NCBI GenBank assembly: GCA_013152275.1
Contig: JAADGS010000057.1
Coordinates: 1-50,659 of the forward strand
Source: Actinomycetota bacterium
GTDB taxonomy: Bacteria; Actinomycetota; Acidimicrobiia; Spongiisociales; UBA4744
DNA: 50,659 nucleotides
Direction: 5' to 3'
Shown here: positions 25,152 to 33,467 of the stretch, piece by piece
Layout of the letters: each line of letters opens with the position of its first letter
Position numbering within the stretch: the stretch's first letter is position 1
Position numbers and translations under genes: made by a program
Notes under the pieces: generated by a model
What the model was told of the DNA's origin: nothing
The model's database searches: none
The model's input: the letters and a program-made list of their open reading frames with translations, nothing else

Positions 25152-25526
25152 ATGCGACGTGGACCTCATCATGGACATCCGGGGCATGGTCACGGACCGG
25201 GCCCTCGGGGTGGCAGGCTTCTCGATGCGGGGCTGCTCCTGCTCATATCGAGAGGCACGTCCCACGGGTACCCGCTGATCGAGGCGATCAGGGAGGATCT
25301 CGGTCTCGACGTTCCCGATGTTGGGGCCGTCTACAGAGCATTACGCCGCCAGGAATCCCAAGGGCTGCTCACCTCGACTTGGGAGACGGGTGCGACGCGA
25401 CCCAGGCGCGTGTACACGATCACACCGGCAGGTCGAGAGGTTCTCGAGATCTGGATGCAGGGTGTAGAGGAGATGCGTGAGGCCTTGGAGCGACTTCTCC
25501 AGGCCTGGAAAGGAGACAAGCAATGA
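25152..25526 (+). CDS. PadR-family transcriptional regulator
   Basis: The 124-residue product has a His/Gly/Pro-rich N-terminal tail (about 20 residues), then the PadR winged helix: LLDAGLLLLISRGTSHGYPLIEAI, VPDVGAVYRALRRQESQGLL, GATRPRRVYTITPAGREVL, and a C-terminal dimerisation helix. The His-rich tail could bind a metal (inference). The start at 25152 is supported by the promoter ending just before it. The frame is open upstream to 25053, but that part would lie ahead of the promoter. The stop overlaps the next gene as ATGA, so the two are co-regulated. Confidence 0.88.
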   Translation: MRRGPHHGHPGHGHGPGPRGGRLLDAGLLLLISRGTSHGYPLIEAIREDLGLDVPDVGAVYRALRRQESQGLLTSTWETGATRPRRVYTITPAGREVLEIWMQGVEEMREALERLLQAWKGDKQ

Positions 25527-25789
25527 GATATCGAAGGATGAGACGCTTCGGCGGTCCCCGCATGTGTTGCGCGTACGGTCCCGGGATGGGATACGGGCGC
25601 TCCATGGCCTTCGGCTCCGGTCCCCACGGTCACCGGCACGGCGATTGTCGCGGCGGGTGGGGGTACGGCCCGTGGGTCGAAGATGACCCCGAAGTCCAGG
25701 AAGAAGACATGCGGACCTACGTGGCCGACCTCGAGGCCGTCGTCAAAGGGCTCCAGGACGAGATTCGAGACCTGAAGTCCAGGGTCTGA
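25523..25789 (+). CDS. Small Gly/Met/Cys-rich protein with C-terminal coiled coil (DUF5320-like)
   Basis: This 88-residue protein has an Arg/Gly/Met-rich N-terminal half with Cys-Cys and several His residues (GGPRMCCAYGPGMGYG, GPHGHRHGDCRGG) and ends in a short coiled coil (LEAVVKGLQDEIRDLKSRV). That layout resembles DUF5320-type proteins, which are often encoded beside PadR-like or metal-related genes. A metal-binding role is only suggested by the Cys/His content. It overlaps the padR stop (ATGA) and is followed by a hairpin. Confidence 0.7.
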   Translation: MRYRRMRRFGGPRMCCAYGPGMGYGRSMAFGSGPHGHRHGDCRGGWGYGPWVEDDPEVQEEDMRTYVADLEAVVKGLQDEIRDLKSRV

Positions 25790-25799
25790 TCGTATCGAT

Positions 25800-25834
25800 G
25801 CGTGACGGCCGGGTCGCCGACCCGACCGTCACGC
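25800..25834 (+). terminator. Terminator-like hairpin after the padR operon
   Basis: A 9-bp stem (GCGTGACGG/CCGTCACGC), one mismatch, then a 6-bp stem (CGGGTC/GACCCG) around a 3-base loop. It begins 10 bases after the stop at 25789. No T-tract follows. Confidence 0.7.
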
Positions 25835-25865
25835 TCATGGCCGGTTCACTAGGCTCGATTGGGCG

Positions 25866-26744
25866 ATGAGTGACGACGGCACCCAGGAGTCCGCAGCGCA
25901 GCAAAGGGTCGATCATCCGATCCTCAACCAGCAGCGTCTCGGCGGTGACGAGGCTCGACAGAGGAAACCGAAGCTGCCCAAGAAGCTCTACGAAAGCGAG
26001 CTCGCGAGGCTGCAGATCGAACTCGTCAAGCTTCAGGAGTGGATCAAGGCCGAGGGCGTGAAGGTCGTCGTCGTGTTCGAGGGCAGGGACGCGGCCGGCA
26101 AGGGCGGGGTCATCAAACGGATCGCCGAACCACTCAACCCCCGCATCTGTCGCATCGAGGCGCTGGGCACTCCGACCGATCGTGAGAAGACCCAATGGTG
26201 GTTCCAGCGATACGTCGCACGCCTGCCTGCCGCCGGGGAGATGGTGCTGTTCGACCGGAGCTGGTACAACCGGGCCCTCGTCGAGCGCGTGATGGGGTTC
26301 TGCACCGAAGATCAGTATCGCGAGTTCCTGAGGACATGCCCAGAATTCGAACGCATGCTGGTGCGCGCCGGCATCATCCTGATCAAGTACTGGTTCTCGG
26401 TGAGCGACGAGGAGCAGGAGCGCCGGTTCCAGAACCGCATGGAGACACCGACCAAGCGCTGGAAGCTGAGCCCGATGGATCTCGAATCACGGTCCCGCTG
26501 GAGCGAGTATTCGATCGCCAAAGACGTGATGTTCAATCACACCGACATCAAGCAGGCACCCTGGTACGTGGTCAACGCCGACGACAAGAGGCGCGCCCGA
26601 CTCAACACGATCACTCATCTGCTCAGCCTCATCCCCTATGAGGACCTTACGCCCGGCCAGATCGAGCTCCCGCCCCGTCAGCCCGACATCGGCTACATCA
26701 GGCCGCCGCTCAGCGAGCAGACGTTCGTGCCGGAGAACTACTGA
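25866..26744 (+). CDS. ppk2: Polyphosphate kinase 2
   Basis: The 292-residue protein is a PPK2-family phosphotransferase that moves phosphate between polyphosphate and nucleotides. Walker A is GRDAAGKGG (73-81), the Asp-Arg lid motif is LFDRSWYNRA (about 128-137), and KYWFSVSDEEQERRF, MDLESRSRW and PWYVVNADDKRRARLN complete the family pattern. The length fits single-domain class I PPK2, usually favouring nucleoside diphosphates, but class cannot be fixed by eye. ATG 25866 has no ribosome site. It lies 36 bases before the repair-like fusion gene. Confidence 0.93.
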   Translation: MSDDGTQESAAQQRVDHPILNQQRLGGDEARQRKPKLPKKLYESELARLQIELVKLQEWIKAEGVKVVVVFEGRDAAGKGGVIKRIAEPLNPRICRIEALGTPTDREKTQWWFQRYVARLPAAGEMVLFDRSWYNRALVERVMGFCTEDQYREFLRTCPEFERMLVRAGIILIKYWFSVSDEEQERRFQNRMETPTKRWKLSPMDLESRSRWSEYSIAKDVMFNHTDIKQAPWYVVNADDKRRARLNTITHLLSLIPYEDLTPGQIELPPRQPDIGYIRPPLSEQTFVPENY

Positions 26745-26780
26745 CCGGGTGTCTGCGGTGACAGCCGATAGTCTCGGAGC

Positions 26781-28577
26781 ATGATCCGGTTCGGTTACTC
26801 GGAACTCCCTGCAAATGGAGACGACGCAGTGTTCCTCGACGGGCTCGTCGCCAAGCGTCACCGGGCGTTCGAATTGGCCTTCATCGAGGAGCTCTCGTGG
26901 AGCGAGCAGCGGTGTCGGCGGTTCGGTGACCTCGCGGCCGAGCGGGATATCCGCCTTTCGATGCATGCTCCGTACTCTGCCGTTCTGACGGTCGCAGACG
27001 AAGAACGCTCGGCGCAGTGCCTGTCCACCATCGAGCGCACGATGAAACTCGCCAAGGCGGCCGGTGCCCGGATCATCTGCGTGCATCTCGGCAACCGTCA
27101 TGGGAGGGACGGGGAGGCGCTCATGGAGTTGGTCTCGGAACGCCTCGAAAGGATCGCTCCGAAGGTCGAGCATCTCGGCGTCGGTCTCGGACTGGAAACC
27201 GCCGGACGCAGCAGCGCCTTCGGAACGCTGGATGACATTGCCTCGCTGGCCTCGAAGTTCTCGTTCGTCCGTCCCTACGTCGACTGGGCGCACCTACACG
27301 CCATCACTCGGGGAGGTCTGGCGGCAAAGGAGGCGTTCCGAGAAGTGCTCGGTTTTCTTCGGGAGCATTTCCCCGGATGGATGATCGACCCGCTGCAGTG
27401 CCAGTTCTCGGAGGTCCGGTTCGGGGAGAAGGGAGAGATTCGTCACGTTCGGTATGGAGAAGGAAGTCTGCGGATCGCCAATCTCGTCGAGGCCGTGCAG
27501 GAGGTGGACATCGGACTGGTCGTCATCTCCGAAGCCCGAGAGCCCGAGAGCACCGACGCGATGGCGCGAGAGCTGCAGCAGATCATGGGGAGACCGGAAC
27601 CGTCCGGCATCGCCAGACGTCTCGGGTCGGGCAGTGTCGAGTTCCCGGTCCCGATCCATGTCGCCCCGTCCGGATCCGGCTTTGCTCCGCTCGGTCTCGC
27701 ACATCCCCTCGTGCTGTCCAAAATCGACAAACCGTTCTTTCCCGACGGGTTCACGAAGGGGGACCTCATCCAATACTACGCGTCGGTCGCCCCGACGCTG
27801 CTGCCCCATCTGGTAGAGCGGGCCATCGTCATGGCGCGCTACCCGGATGGCAGCGAAGGAGAATCGTTCTACGAGAAACAGGCACCCGAGCATCGGCCCG
27901 ACTGGCTCCTGCTCGCCCCCATCTACTCGAAGCATCGTGGAGAGACCATCGAGTTCGTCACCGTCGCGGATCGTGAGGCTCTCATGTGGCTCGCTTCGAT
28001 GGGTTGCATCGAGGTCCATCCATGGCTCAACCGTCTGGGCAATCAAGACCGCCCGGATTTCGCCGTCTTCGATCTCGACCCTTCCGAAGGTGCGACCTGG
28101 GCCCAAGTCGTCGCGGTTGCCAAAGAGCTGAAGGCCACACTCGATCGTCTCGGTCTCGTCGGGCATCTGAAGACGTCTGGGGCCACCGGTCTGCACATCT
28201 ACGTTCCGCTCGACCCCGTGCACGACTATCGGCGGGTGCGAACGTTCGTCGGGACGGTCGGCCGATTGCTGCAGTCGGCGAACCCCGACGACATCACGAT
28301 GGAGTGGCATGTCGCCAAACGGGGGGCCAGGGTGTTCATCGACCACAACCAGAACGCCCCGGGCAAGACGATTGCCTCGGTGTACTCGGTGCGACCCCGC
28401 CGGAGTGCCCCCGTATCGACCCCCATTCTGTGGGAAGAAGTCGACGACGTGCAGCCGGGCGATTTCACGATCGCCACGATCTGGGACCGCCTGCAACGGT
28501 TCGGCGATCTCTTCTCGCCCGTTCTCGCAGGAGGGCAGACGCTCGACGCCGCCGAGGAGGCACTCGGGCTCGGATAG
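26781..28577 (+). CDS. Endonuclease IV-like TIM barrel fused to a LigD-type polymerase/primase domain
   Basis: This 598-residue protein joins two repair domains. Residues about 1-270 form an endonuclease IV-like (xylose-isomerase-like) barrel with probable metal ligands in MHAPYS (His62), VHLGNR (His102), GLETAG, YVDWAHLHA, IRHVRYGEG and ISEARE. Residues about 300-570 are a LigD PolDom (archaeo-eukaryotic primase fold): FFPDGFTKGDLIQYY, FDLDPSE with Asp431/Asp433, KTSGATGLHIYVPL and FIDHNQNAPGKTIASVYSVR. Known relatives excise abasic or damaged ends and fill gaps in non-homologous end joining. No ligase or Ku is in the window. TAGTCT lies 6 bases before ATG 26781, so it may be leaderless. Confidence 0.85.
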   Translation: MIRFGYSELPANGDDAVFLDGLVAKRHRAFELAFIEELSWSEQRCRRFGDLAAERDIRLSMHAPYSAVLTVADEERSAQCLSTIERTMKLAKAAGARIICVHLGNRHGRDGEALMELVSERLERIAPKVEHLGVGLGLETAGRSSAFGTLDDIASLASKFSFVRPYVDWAHLHAITRGGLAAKEAFREVLGFLREHFPGWMIDPLQCQFSEVRFGEKGEIRHVRYGEGSLRIANLVEAVQEVDIGLVVISEAREPESTDAMARELQQIMGRPEPSGIARRLGSGSVEFPVPIHVAPSGSGFAPLGLAHPLVLSKIDKPFFPDGFTKGDLIQYYASVAPTLLPHLVERAIVMARYPDGSEGESFYEKQAPEHRPDWLLLAPIYSKHRGETIEFVTVADREALMWLASMGCIEVHPWLNRLGNQDRPDFAVFDLDPSEGATWAQVVAVAKELKATLDRLGLVGHLKTSGATGLHIYVPLDPVHDYRRVRTFVGTVGRLLQSANPDDITMEWHVAKRGARVFIDHNQNAPGKTIASVYSVRPRRSAPVSTPILWEEVDDVQPGDFTIATIWDRLQRFGDLFSPVLAGGQTLDAAEEALGLG

Positions 28578-28712
28578 CGCACACGGCCGCGGTCGTTCGG
28601 GCCCCACAACCCCGCACCTGACTGGTGTTTTGCGATCTGGGCACGTCGGTCTCCCGACCGGGCAAGGATCGGGGACAGGACGTCGTGTGCTGTGGGCGCT
28701 AGCGTTTCGTGC

Positions 28713-29153
28713 ATGCAGTGGATCGAAACTCATCGCGACGTCGTCTACCCGTGGCAGTGCGATCACATGGGCCACCTCAACGTCATGTTCTACACGGGCA
28801 TGTTCGATCGGGCCACCTGGCACCTCTTCTCGAGTGTCGGGTTCACAGGCGCCTACCTGCGGAAGCGGGATCGTGGGATGGCGGCGGTCCAGTCGACGGT
28901 CTCGTACCGCAGCGAGCTCGTCTCCGGCGACCTGATCGTGATCCGGTCGAGATTCCTCGAAGTTCACGATCGCAAGGTCCGTTTCGAGCATGAGATGACC
29001 AACGTCGAATCTGGTGAGATAGCCGCAACCAACGAGCTCGTCGGAGTGCACATCGATCGTACGGCCCGCAGGGCATGCCCAATCCCCGCAGAGATACGCT
29101 CTTCGGTCGAGAAGCTCATTTCCGGCGAGAGCAGCGAACGCCCCGACCGATGA
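28713..29153 (+). CDS. Acyl-CoA thioesterase (4-HBT family)
   Basis: A 146-residue hot-dog thioesterase with VYPWQCDHMGHLNVMFYTGMFDRATWHLF near the N-terminus; Asp and the HMGHLN run form the active-site region of the 4-hydroxybenzoyl-CoA-thioesterase class. Start 28713 was chosen because MQWIETHRDV begins the conserved part and TAGCGT lies 7 bases upstream without a ribosome site. The stop overlaps the LLM oxidoreductase start as ATGA, so the two may act on the same acyl or aromatic substrate. Confidence 0.82.
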   Translation: MQWIETHRDVVYPWQCDHMGHLNVMFYTGMFDRATWHLFSSVGFTGAYLRKRDRGMAAVQSTVSYRSELVSGDLIVIRSRFLEVHDRKVRFEHEMTNVESGEIAATNELVGVHIDRTARRACPIPAEIRSSVEKLISGESSERPDR

Positions 29154-30280
29154 CTCATCCTCGTGTCGCCGTCGGTCTCGGGTTGGGCACATCCCCACCT
29201 ATCTGGCGACCCCGTGCGTTGTTGCGTCTGGCGAGGGTGATGCGTCTGCATTCGGCGTGGACCGTCGACCACTTTCTCGGCTTCTTCCCACAGCAGATCT
29301 GGAATCGGGACTTGACCTGGACTGCCCGTCCGGGCTCGAGTCCACACGAGTACTTCGATTATCAGGTCCTCCTTGGCCATCTCGCCTCTCGGGCGGGGAA
29401 CGTTCGCCTTGGAGTTGGGGTGACCGAAGCGTTGCGACGGCACCCCGTGTTGATCGCCCAGACGTTCCTGTCACTGTCGCACCTGACGAGACGGCCCCCG
29501 ATCCTGGGGATCGGAGCGGGGGAGCGAGAGAACCTCGAGCCGTACGGAATCTCCTTCGAGCAGCCGGTCGGTCACCTCGAAGAGGCGTTGCAGATCATTC
29601 GGCTGTGCTTCCGGTCGCGAGGCCCGTTCGATTATTCCGGGAAACACTATCGGCTCGACGGTGCCGTGATGGACATACAGCCCGGCCGAGGCGGCGTACC
29701 GGAGATCTGGATCGGGGCGCACGGTCCGAAGATGCTCCGGTTGGTCGGAACGTACGGCGACGGCTGGTATCCGAGTGTCCCGATGACGCCGGACGACTAC
29801 GGCACGAGGCTCGCGACGATTCGGTCCGCAGCCGAGGCGGCCGGACGCGATCCGGACGCCATCACACCGAGTGCGCAGCTGATCGTCGTGCTCGGTCGAA
29901 GTGAGGAGCATGCCCGCTCCCTGCTGGACAGCCGGGCGCTGCGGTACCTGGCGCTGATGGCCCCCGCGTCGCTCTGGCGAGCACACGGCGCTCCGCACCC
30001 CTTCGGTGACGGCTTTCGTGGATTCATCGACCTCGTTCCCCAGCACCTCACCGCCGGCGAGATCGACGGTGCCTTGACGTCGGTTCCGAGATCGGTGCTC
30101 GAGGGTGCGATGTTGTGGGGGACTCCCGAACGCGTGCTGGAGGGCATCAGGGAGCTTGCAGATGCCGGCATGCGCCACGCCGTGCTGTCCCCGGCGTCCG
30201 CGCTGGTGTCACGTCGCGATGCGTTGTTCTCCATGCGGGCGGTGCTCGGTCTGATGCGCCGCCTGCAGAACGGATACTGA
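29150..30280 (+). CDS. LLM-class (probably F420-dependent) oxidoreductase
   Basis: The 376-residue TIM-barrel protein fits the luciferase-like monooxygenase family. Blocks include GHLASRAGNVRLGVGVTEALRRHPVLIAQTFLSLSHLT, ILGIGAGERENLEPYGI, PEIWIGAHGPKMLRLVGTYGDGWYPS and GTPERVLEGIRELADAG. Actinobacterial members with this pattern usually use coenzyme F420 (phthiodiolone ketoreductase and methylene-H4MPT-reductase-like). The cofactor is inferred, not shown. The start ATG 29150 overlaps the thioesterase stop, so a longer upstream start is unnecessary. Confidence 0.85.
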   Translation: MTHPRVAVGLGLGTSPPIWRPRALLRLARVMRLHSAWTVDHFLGFFPQQIWNRDLTWTARPGSSPHEYFDYQVLLGHLASRAGNVRLGVGVTEALRRHPVLIAQTFLSLSHLTRRPPILGIGAGERENLEPYGISFEQPVGHLEEALQIIRLCFRSRGPFDYSGKHYRLDGAVMDIQPGRGGVPEIWIGAHGPKMLRLVGTYGDGWYPSVPMTPDDYGTRLATIRSAAEAAGRDPDAITPSAQLIVVLGRSEEHARSLLDSRALRYLALMAPASLWRAHGAPHPFGDGFRGFIDLVPQHLTAGEIDGALTSVPRSVLEGAMLWGTPERVLEGIRELADAGMRHAVLSPASALVSRRDALFSMRAVLGLMRRLQNGY

Positions 30281-30439
30281 GCGGCGGAGCCGGGCTGCGG
30301 CCGGCGGCACGTCGTGGTCTTCCGAAGCTCGATGGCACGGCCGGCGACATGTGTTGTCCCGCAGTCGTCTGGCGACGGTGTCGGTTCTGCCGAATACCCG
30401 ATACGGGCGGGCATGGAGGGTCGATGCTATGGTGATTTC

Positions 30440-30493
30440 TCGATGATCAACTCATCGAACGTGCAGTAAGCCGCCCGAGGGGCGGCCTTTTCT
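30440..30493 (+). promoter_or_regulatory. Leader with attenuator-like terminator before the NCS2 permease gene
   Basis: A 7-bp hairpin (TCGATGA/TCATCGA, 30440-30458) is followed by a 7-bp GC-rich hairpin (30470-30486, GCCGCCC/GGGCGGC) and CTTTTCT, a textbook intrinsic terminator. It lies 18 bases before the GTG start of the permease and over 180 bases after the preceding gene. Its place suggests attenuation by nucleobase supply, but the two hairpins are not mutually exclusive as drawn and no known riboswitch motif was recognised. Confidence 0.6.
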
Positions 30494-30510
30494 ATGGAGG
30501 GAGGAGCATC

Positions 30511-31725
30511 GTGGAGTTGACCACCGAGAAGAAGCTGGTGTTGGGCGCCCAGCACACTGTCGCGATGTTTGGAGCGACGATCCTGGTTCCGCTGCTCACC
30601 GGTCTGGATCCGGCCGTCGCGCTGCTTTCGGCCGGACTCGGGACGCTGATCTTTCATCTGCTGACGAAGCGTATGGTGCCCGTGTTCCTGGGATCTTCGT
30701 TCGCGTTCATCCCTCCGATCGTCGCTGCACGTGACGGCGGGTATTCGTGGGCGGCGATCGGCGCCGGCATCGTGGGCGCCGGCATCATCTACGCACTCAT
30801 GTCGCTGACCGTGAACTTTGTGGGGAGTGCACGGGTCCGCCGCCTGTTCCCGCCGATCGTGACAGGACCGGTGATCGCGGTGATCGGGATCACACTCGCT
30901 CCCACGGCGGTGGGGATGGCCTCGGGGCACTGGTGGCTGGCGATTGCGACGCTTGTCGGAACGATCGTGGCGGCGGTGTGGTTCCGTGGCCTGTTCAAGA
31001 TGCTTCCGATTCTCAGCGGCCTGGTGTTCGGCTATGCGGTCGCGGTCCTTGCCGGCGCGGTCGATTTCACTCCCCTCGAGAAAGCCGCGTGGATCGGTCT
31101 GCCGAACTTCACCTGGGCTTGGCAGGATGTCCAGTGGGGCGCAATCGTGCTGATCGCACCGGTCGCGTTCGTGACGATCATCGAACATGTGGGCGATATT
31201 CTCACCAACGGGGGCGTGGTCGGTAAGGACTTTTTCAGAGAGCCGGGCTTGCATCGAACCCTCATCGGCGACGGTGTGGCGACGCTGCTGGCGGGGTTCA
31301 TCGGCGGCCCTGCCAACACGACCTACTCCGAGAACACCGGTGTGCTGGCGGTCACCGGCGTGTACGACCCGGCAATCCTGAGAATCGGCGCAGGCTTCGC
31401 GATCGTCCTCGGATTCATCCCGAAACTGGCAGCGCTTCTCCAGACGGTCCCGGTGGCCGTACTCGGTGGGCTGTCGATCATCCTCTTCGGGATGATTGCG
31501 TCGATCGGCATGCGCACATTGGCCGACGCACAGGTCGATTTCACACACAGCCGGAACCTGATCGTCGTCGCCCTGATCCTGGTGCTCGGCCTCGGAGTCA
31601 CCGGCCTCGACGAGGGGATCGTCTGGTTTGGCGTCAAGATCTCGGGGCTGGCGCTTGCCGCCGCCGTCGGCGTCGTCGCCAACCTCGTGCTGCCCAAAGA
31701 GATGGACGTCCCGGAGAGAGTGTGA
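30511..31725 (+). CDS. NCS2-family uracil/xanthine permease
   Basis: A 404-residue membrane protein with about 14 hydrophobic segments. The NCS2 markers are present: KKLVLGAQHTVAMFGATILVPLLTGLDP at the N-terminus, VFLGSSFAFIPPI, VTIIEHVGDILTNGG (with the substrate-site Glu) and GGPANTTYSENTGVLAVTG. Members import uracil or oxidised purines with protons; UraA-like details (GATILVPLLTG, NTTYSENTG) favour uracil. GGAGGGAGGAG lies before GTG 30511. The gene's last 36 bases recur, diverged, 36 bases downstream. Confidence 0.9.
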   Translation: MELTTEKKLVLGAQHTVAMFGATILVPLLTGLDPAVALLSAGLGTLIFHLLTKRMVPVFLGSSFAFIPPIVAARDGGYSWAAIGAGIVGAGIIYALMSLTVNFVGSARVRRLFPPIVTGPVIAVIGITLAPTAVGMASGHWWLAIATLVGTIVAAVWFRGLFKMLPILSGLVFGYAVAVLAGAVDFTPLEKAAWIGLPNFTWAWQDVQWGAIVLIAPVAFVTIIEHVGDILTNGGVVGKDFFREPGLHRTLIGDGVATLLAGFIGGPANTTYSENTGVLAVTGVYDPAILRIGAGFAIVLGFIPKLAALLQTVPVAVLGGLSIILFGMIASIGMRTLADAQVDFTHSRNLIVVALILVLGLGVTGLDEGIVWFGVKISGLALAAAVGVVANLVLPKEMDVPERV

Positions 31726-31761
31726 CACGCCGGCGTGAGCCCAACCGCGCCGCGTCGTGGA

Positions 31762-31797
31762 CTGCCCAAGGGGATGGATGTCCCAGAGGGGGTGTGA
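31762..31797 (+). repeat. Diverged copy of the NCS2 permease gene's 3' end
   Basis: These 36 bases match the last 36 of the permease gene (31690-31725) at 30 positions, including the stop codon. The copy would encode LPKGMDVPEGV and stop, versus LPKEMDVPERV and stop in the intact gene. The sequence between and before the copy is not similar, so it looks like the scar of a lost tandem duplicate or a small slipped duplication. Confidence 0.75.
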
Positions 31798-31800
31798 CTC

Positions 31801-33417
31801 TCACTCCAGCGCCTGTTCCTGGGAGCGGGACTCCTTGCGCCGAGTCTCCGGCAACAGCCAGCTCATCAGGAAGCCGATGAAGATGATCAGCGCACCGGTG
31901 AGACTCGACCGTCGAGCCGAATCCGAGAGCGCCTTCTCGAGGACGGGAACCAGCGGCGCCGCGTCCGGGCGCTCCCTCAGGCCCACCAACATCTGTCCCG
32001 CCGACTCGCGAAACCCGTCGGCGATCACGACCCGACCCTGCTCGGGGACCTGTGGAACCGAGGCGAGTCCGTCCTCGGCGAGGGATCCGAGTGACACGGC
32101 GAGCACGGTGCCGAGCAGCGCGATGCCGAGAGCGGAACCGATCTGACGTGATGTGGACTGTATCCCGGAGGCCTGGCCGGACTTGGATTTGGGAACGTCG
32201 GCGAGGATCACGTTGGTGAGTTGTGCGGCCGCGATGCCAACGCCGAGCCCGTAGACGAACAGTGCTGGAGCCAGCTCGAGGCCGTGGACTCCCGGGCGGA
32301 GCTGGAGCGACGCCACGACCACCGCCACCGCCTCGAGGAACATCCCGATCGAGACTGCTCTTCGTGGACCGATCTGGACGGCGACGTACGCGGCCACAGG
32401 TCCGCCGATAAAGGCCCCGATCGCCAGGGGGAGGAGTGTGAGTCCGATGTGAAAGGCGCTGTAGCCGAGCACGCCCGCCATGAACAGCGGGAGAACGAAA
32501 ACGAGACCGAATTCGCCGAAACTGCGGGTTGCGGCGACGAGATTGCCGTAGCGAAAGCTCCGTAGGCGAAAGAGGGAGGTATCGATGAGACCTCGGCTTC
32601 CCCGGCGCTGTTCATTCGATTCGTGGATCACGAATCCGAGCAGCATCACCACGGCCACGGCGAAAGCGACGGGCACGGGGGACAGAACGTTGCCCGGCCA
32701 GCCGAGTCCCGCGATCTGGAACGGCTGCGTCGGATGCAGCCATCCGTGGCGCGGCCCTTCGATCAAGGCGAAGACGAGGCTCGCCAGGCCGGTTCCGATC
32801 AGGATCACGCCTTTGAAATCGAAAGCCCTGACAGCGTGTTCGTCGCGGCTTTCGCTCACCCAGAGGATCGTCCCGATCCATACCATCACACCGATCGGAA
32901 CATTGATGTAGAAAACCAGACGCCAGGAATAGCTGCTTGTGAGCCATCCGCCCAAGAGTGGACCCAGCGCAGCCATCCCACCGATCACCGATCCCCACAC
33001 GCCGAACGCGATACCCCGTTCCCGGCCGCGAAATGTCGCGTTGACCATCGACAAGGCGGCCGGCAGTGTCAATGCGCCTCCGAGTCCTTGGAGGAACCGT
33101 GCTCCGATCAACCAGCCTCCGCTGCGCGAGAGGCCGGCGAGCATGCTGGCCAGGACAAACGTCGTGACGCCGACTCGAAAGAGCTTGCGACGTCCCTCCA
33201 GATCACCAAGACGACCGGCGGTGGTCAGCAAGGAGGCAAAGACGAGGACGTAAATCGTGTTGATCCACTCGGCTTCCGCCAGATGGATTCCGAGTTCCTC
33301 GATGATCGTGGGGAGGGCGACGTTGATGACCGTCACGTCCACGATGATCATGGAGACCCCCATGGCAAGGGTTGCGAGGGTGAGCCAGCGTGTTGAAGGG
33401 CGTGTTTCCGACACCAT
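31801..33417 (-). CDS. DHA2-family (14-TM) MFS drug exporter
   Basis: The 538-residue product shows EmrB/QacA-type features: MIIVDVTVINVALPTI in helix 1, GRLGDLEGRRKLF between helices 2 and 3, GARFLQGLGGALTLPAALSM, FGVWGSVIGGMAALGPLLGGWL (motif C) and about 14 hydrophobic segments. Members expel drugs or metabolites with protons. A perfect 13-bp inverted repeat covers the start codon, which suggests control by a TetR- or MarR-like repressor; none is adjacent. TATCGT lies 9 bases before ATG 33417, consistent with a leaderless message. Confidence 0.9.
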   Translation of the reverse strand: MVSETRPSTRWLTLATLAMGVSMIIVDVTVINVALPTIIEELGIHLAEAEWINTIYVLVFASLLTTAGRLGDLEGRRKLFRVGVTTFVLASMLAGLSRSGGWLIGARFLQGLGGALTLPAALSMVNATFRGRERGIAFGVWGSVIGGMAALGPLLGGWLTSSYSWRLVFYINVPIGVMVWIGTILWVSESRDEHAVRAFDFKGVILIGTGLASLVFALIEGPRHGWLHPTQPFQIAGLGWPGNVLSPVPVAFAVAVVMLLGFVIHESNEQRRGSRGLIDTSLFRLRSFRYGNLVAATRSFGEFGLVFVLPLFMAGVLGYSAFHIGLTLLPLAIGAFIGGPVAAYVAVQIGPRRAVSIGMFLEAVAVVVASLQLRPGVHGLELAPALFVYGLGVGIAAAQLTNVILADVPKSKSGQASGIQSTSRQIGSALGIALLGTVLAVSLGSLAEDGLASVPQVPEQGRVVIADGFRESAGQMLVGLRERPDAAPLVPVLEKALSDSARRSSLTGALIIFIGFLMSWLLPETRRKESRSQEQALE

Positions 33418-33429
33418 GTCGGAAACACG
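33401..33429. promoter_or_regulatory. 13-bp inverted repeat over the MFS start codon
   Basis: CGTGTTTCCGACA, a 3-base centre and TGTCGGAAACACG form a perfect palindrome spanning the ATG (33415-33417) and the 3' end of the -10-like TATCGT (33427-33432). Its length and symmetry suit a dimeric repressor that would block a leaderless promoter. Confidence 0.75.
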
Positions 33430-33467
33430 ATAGTGGACCCCGCCCGATTACGGAAACCGTGACAGAC

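Noticed and set aside
25800-25834. Membership of the 25800 hairpin in the twin-hairpin family
   Set aside because: It shares only CGTGACGG with those arms and lacks the CGGGACTATTCC loop.
27294-29198. Long minus-strand frame opposite the repair fusion gene
   Set aside because: An antisense frame of a GC-rich gene, without domains or a start signal.
30427-31728. 433-codon minus-strand frame opposite the NCS2 permease
   Set aside because: It has the Asp/Arg/His-rich composition typical of antisense to membrane proteins; the permease is unambiguous.
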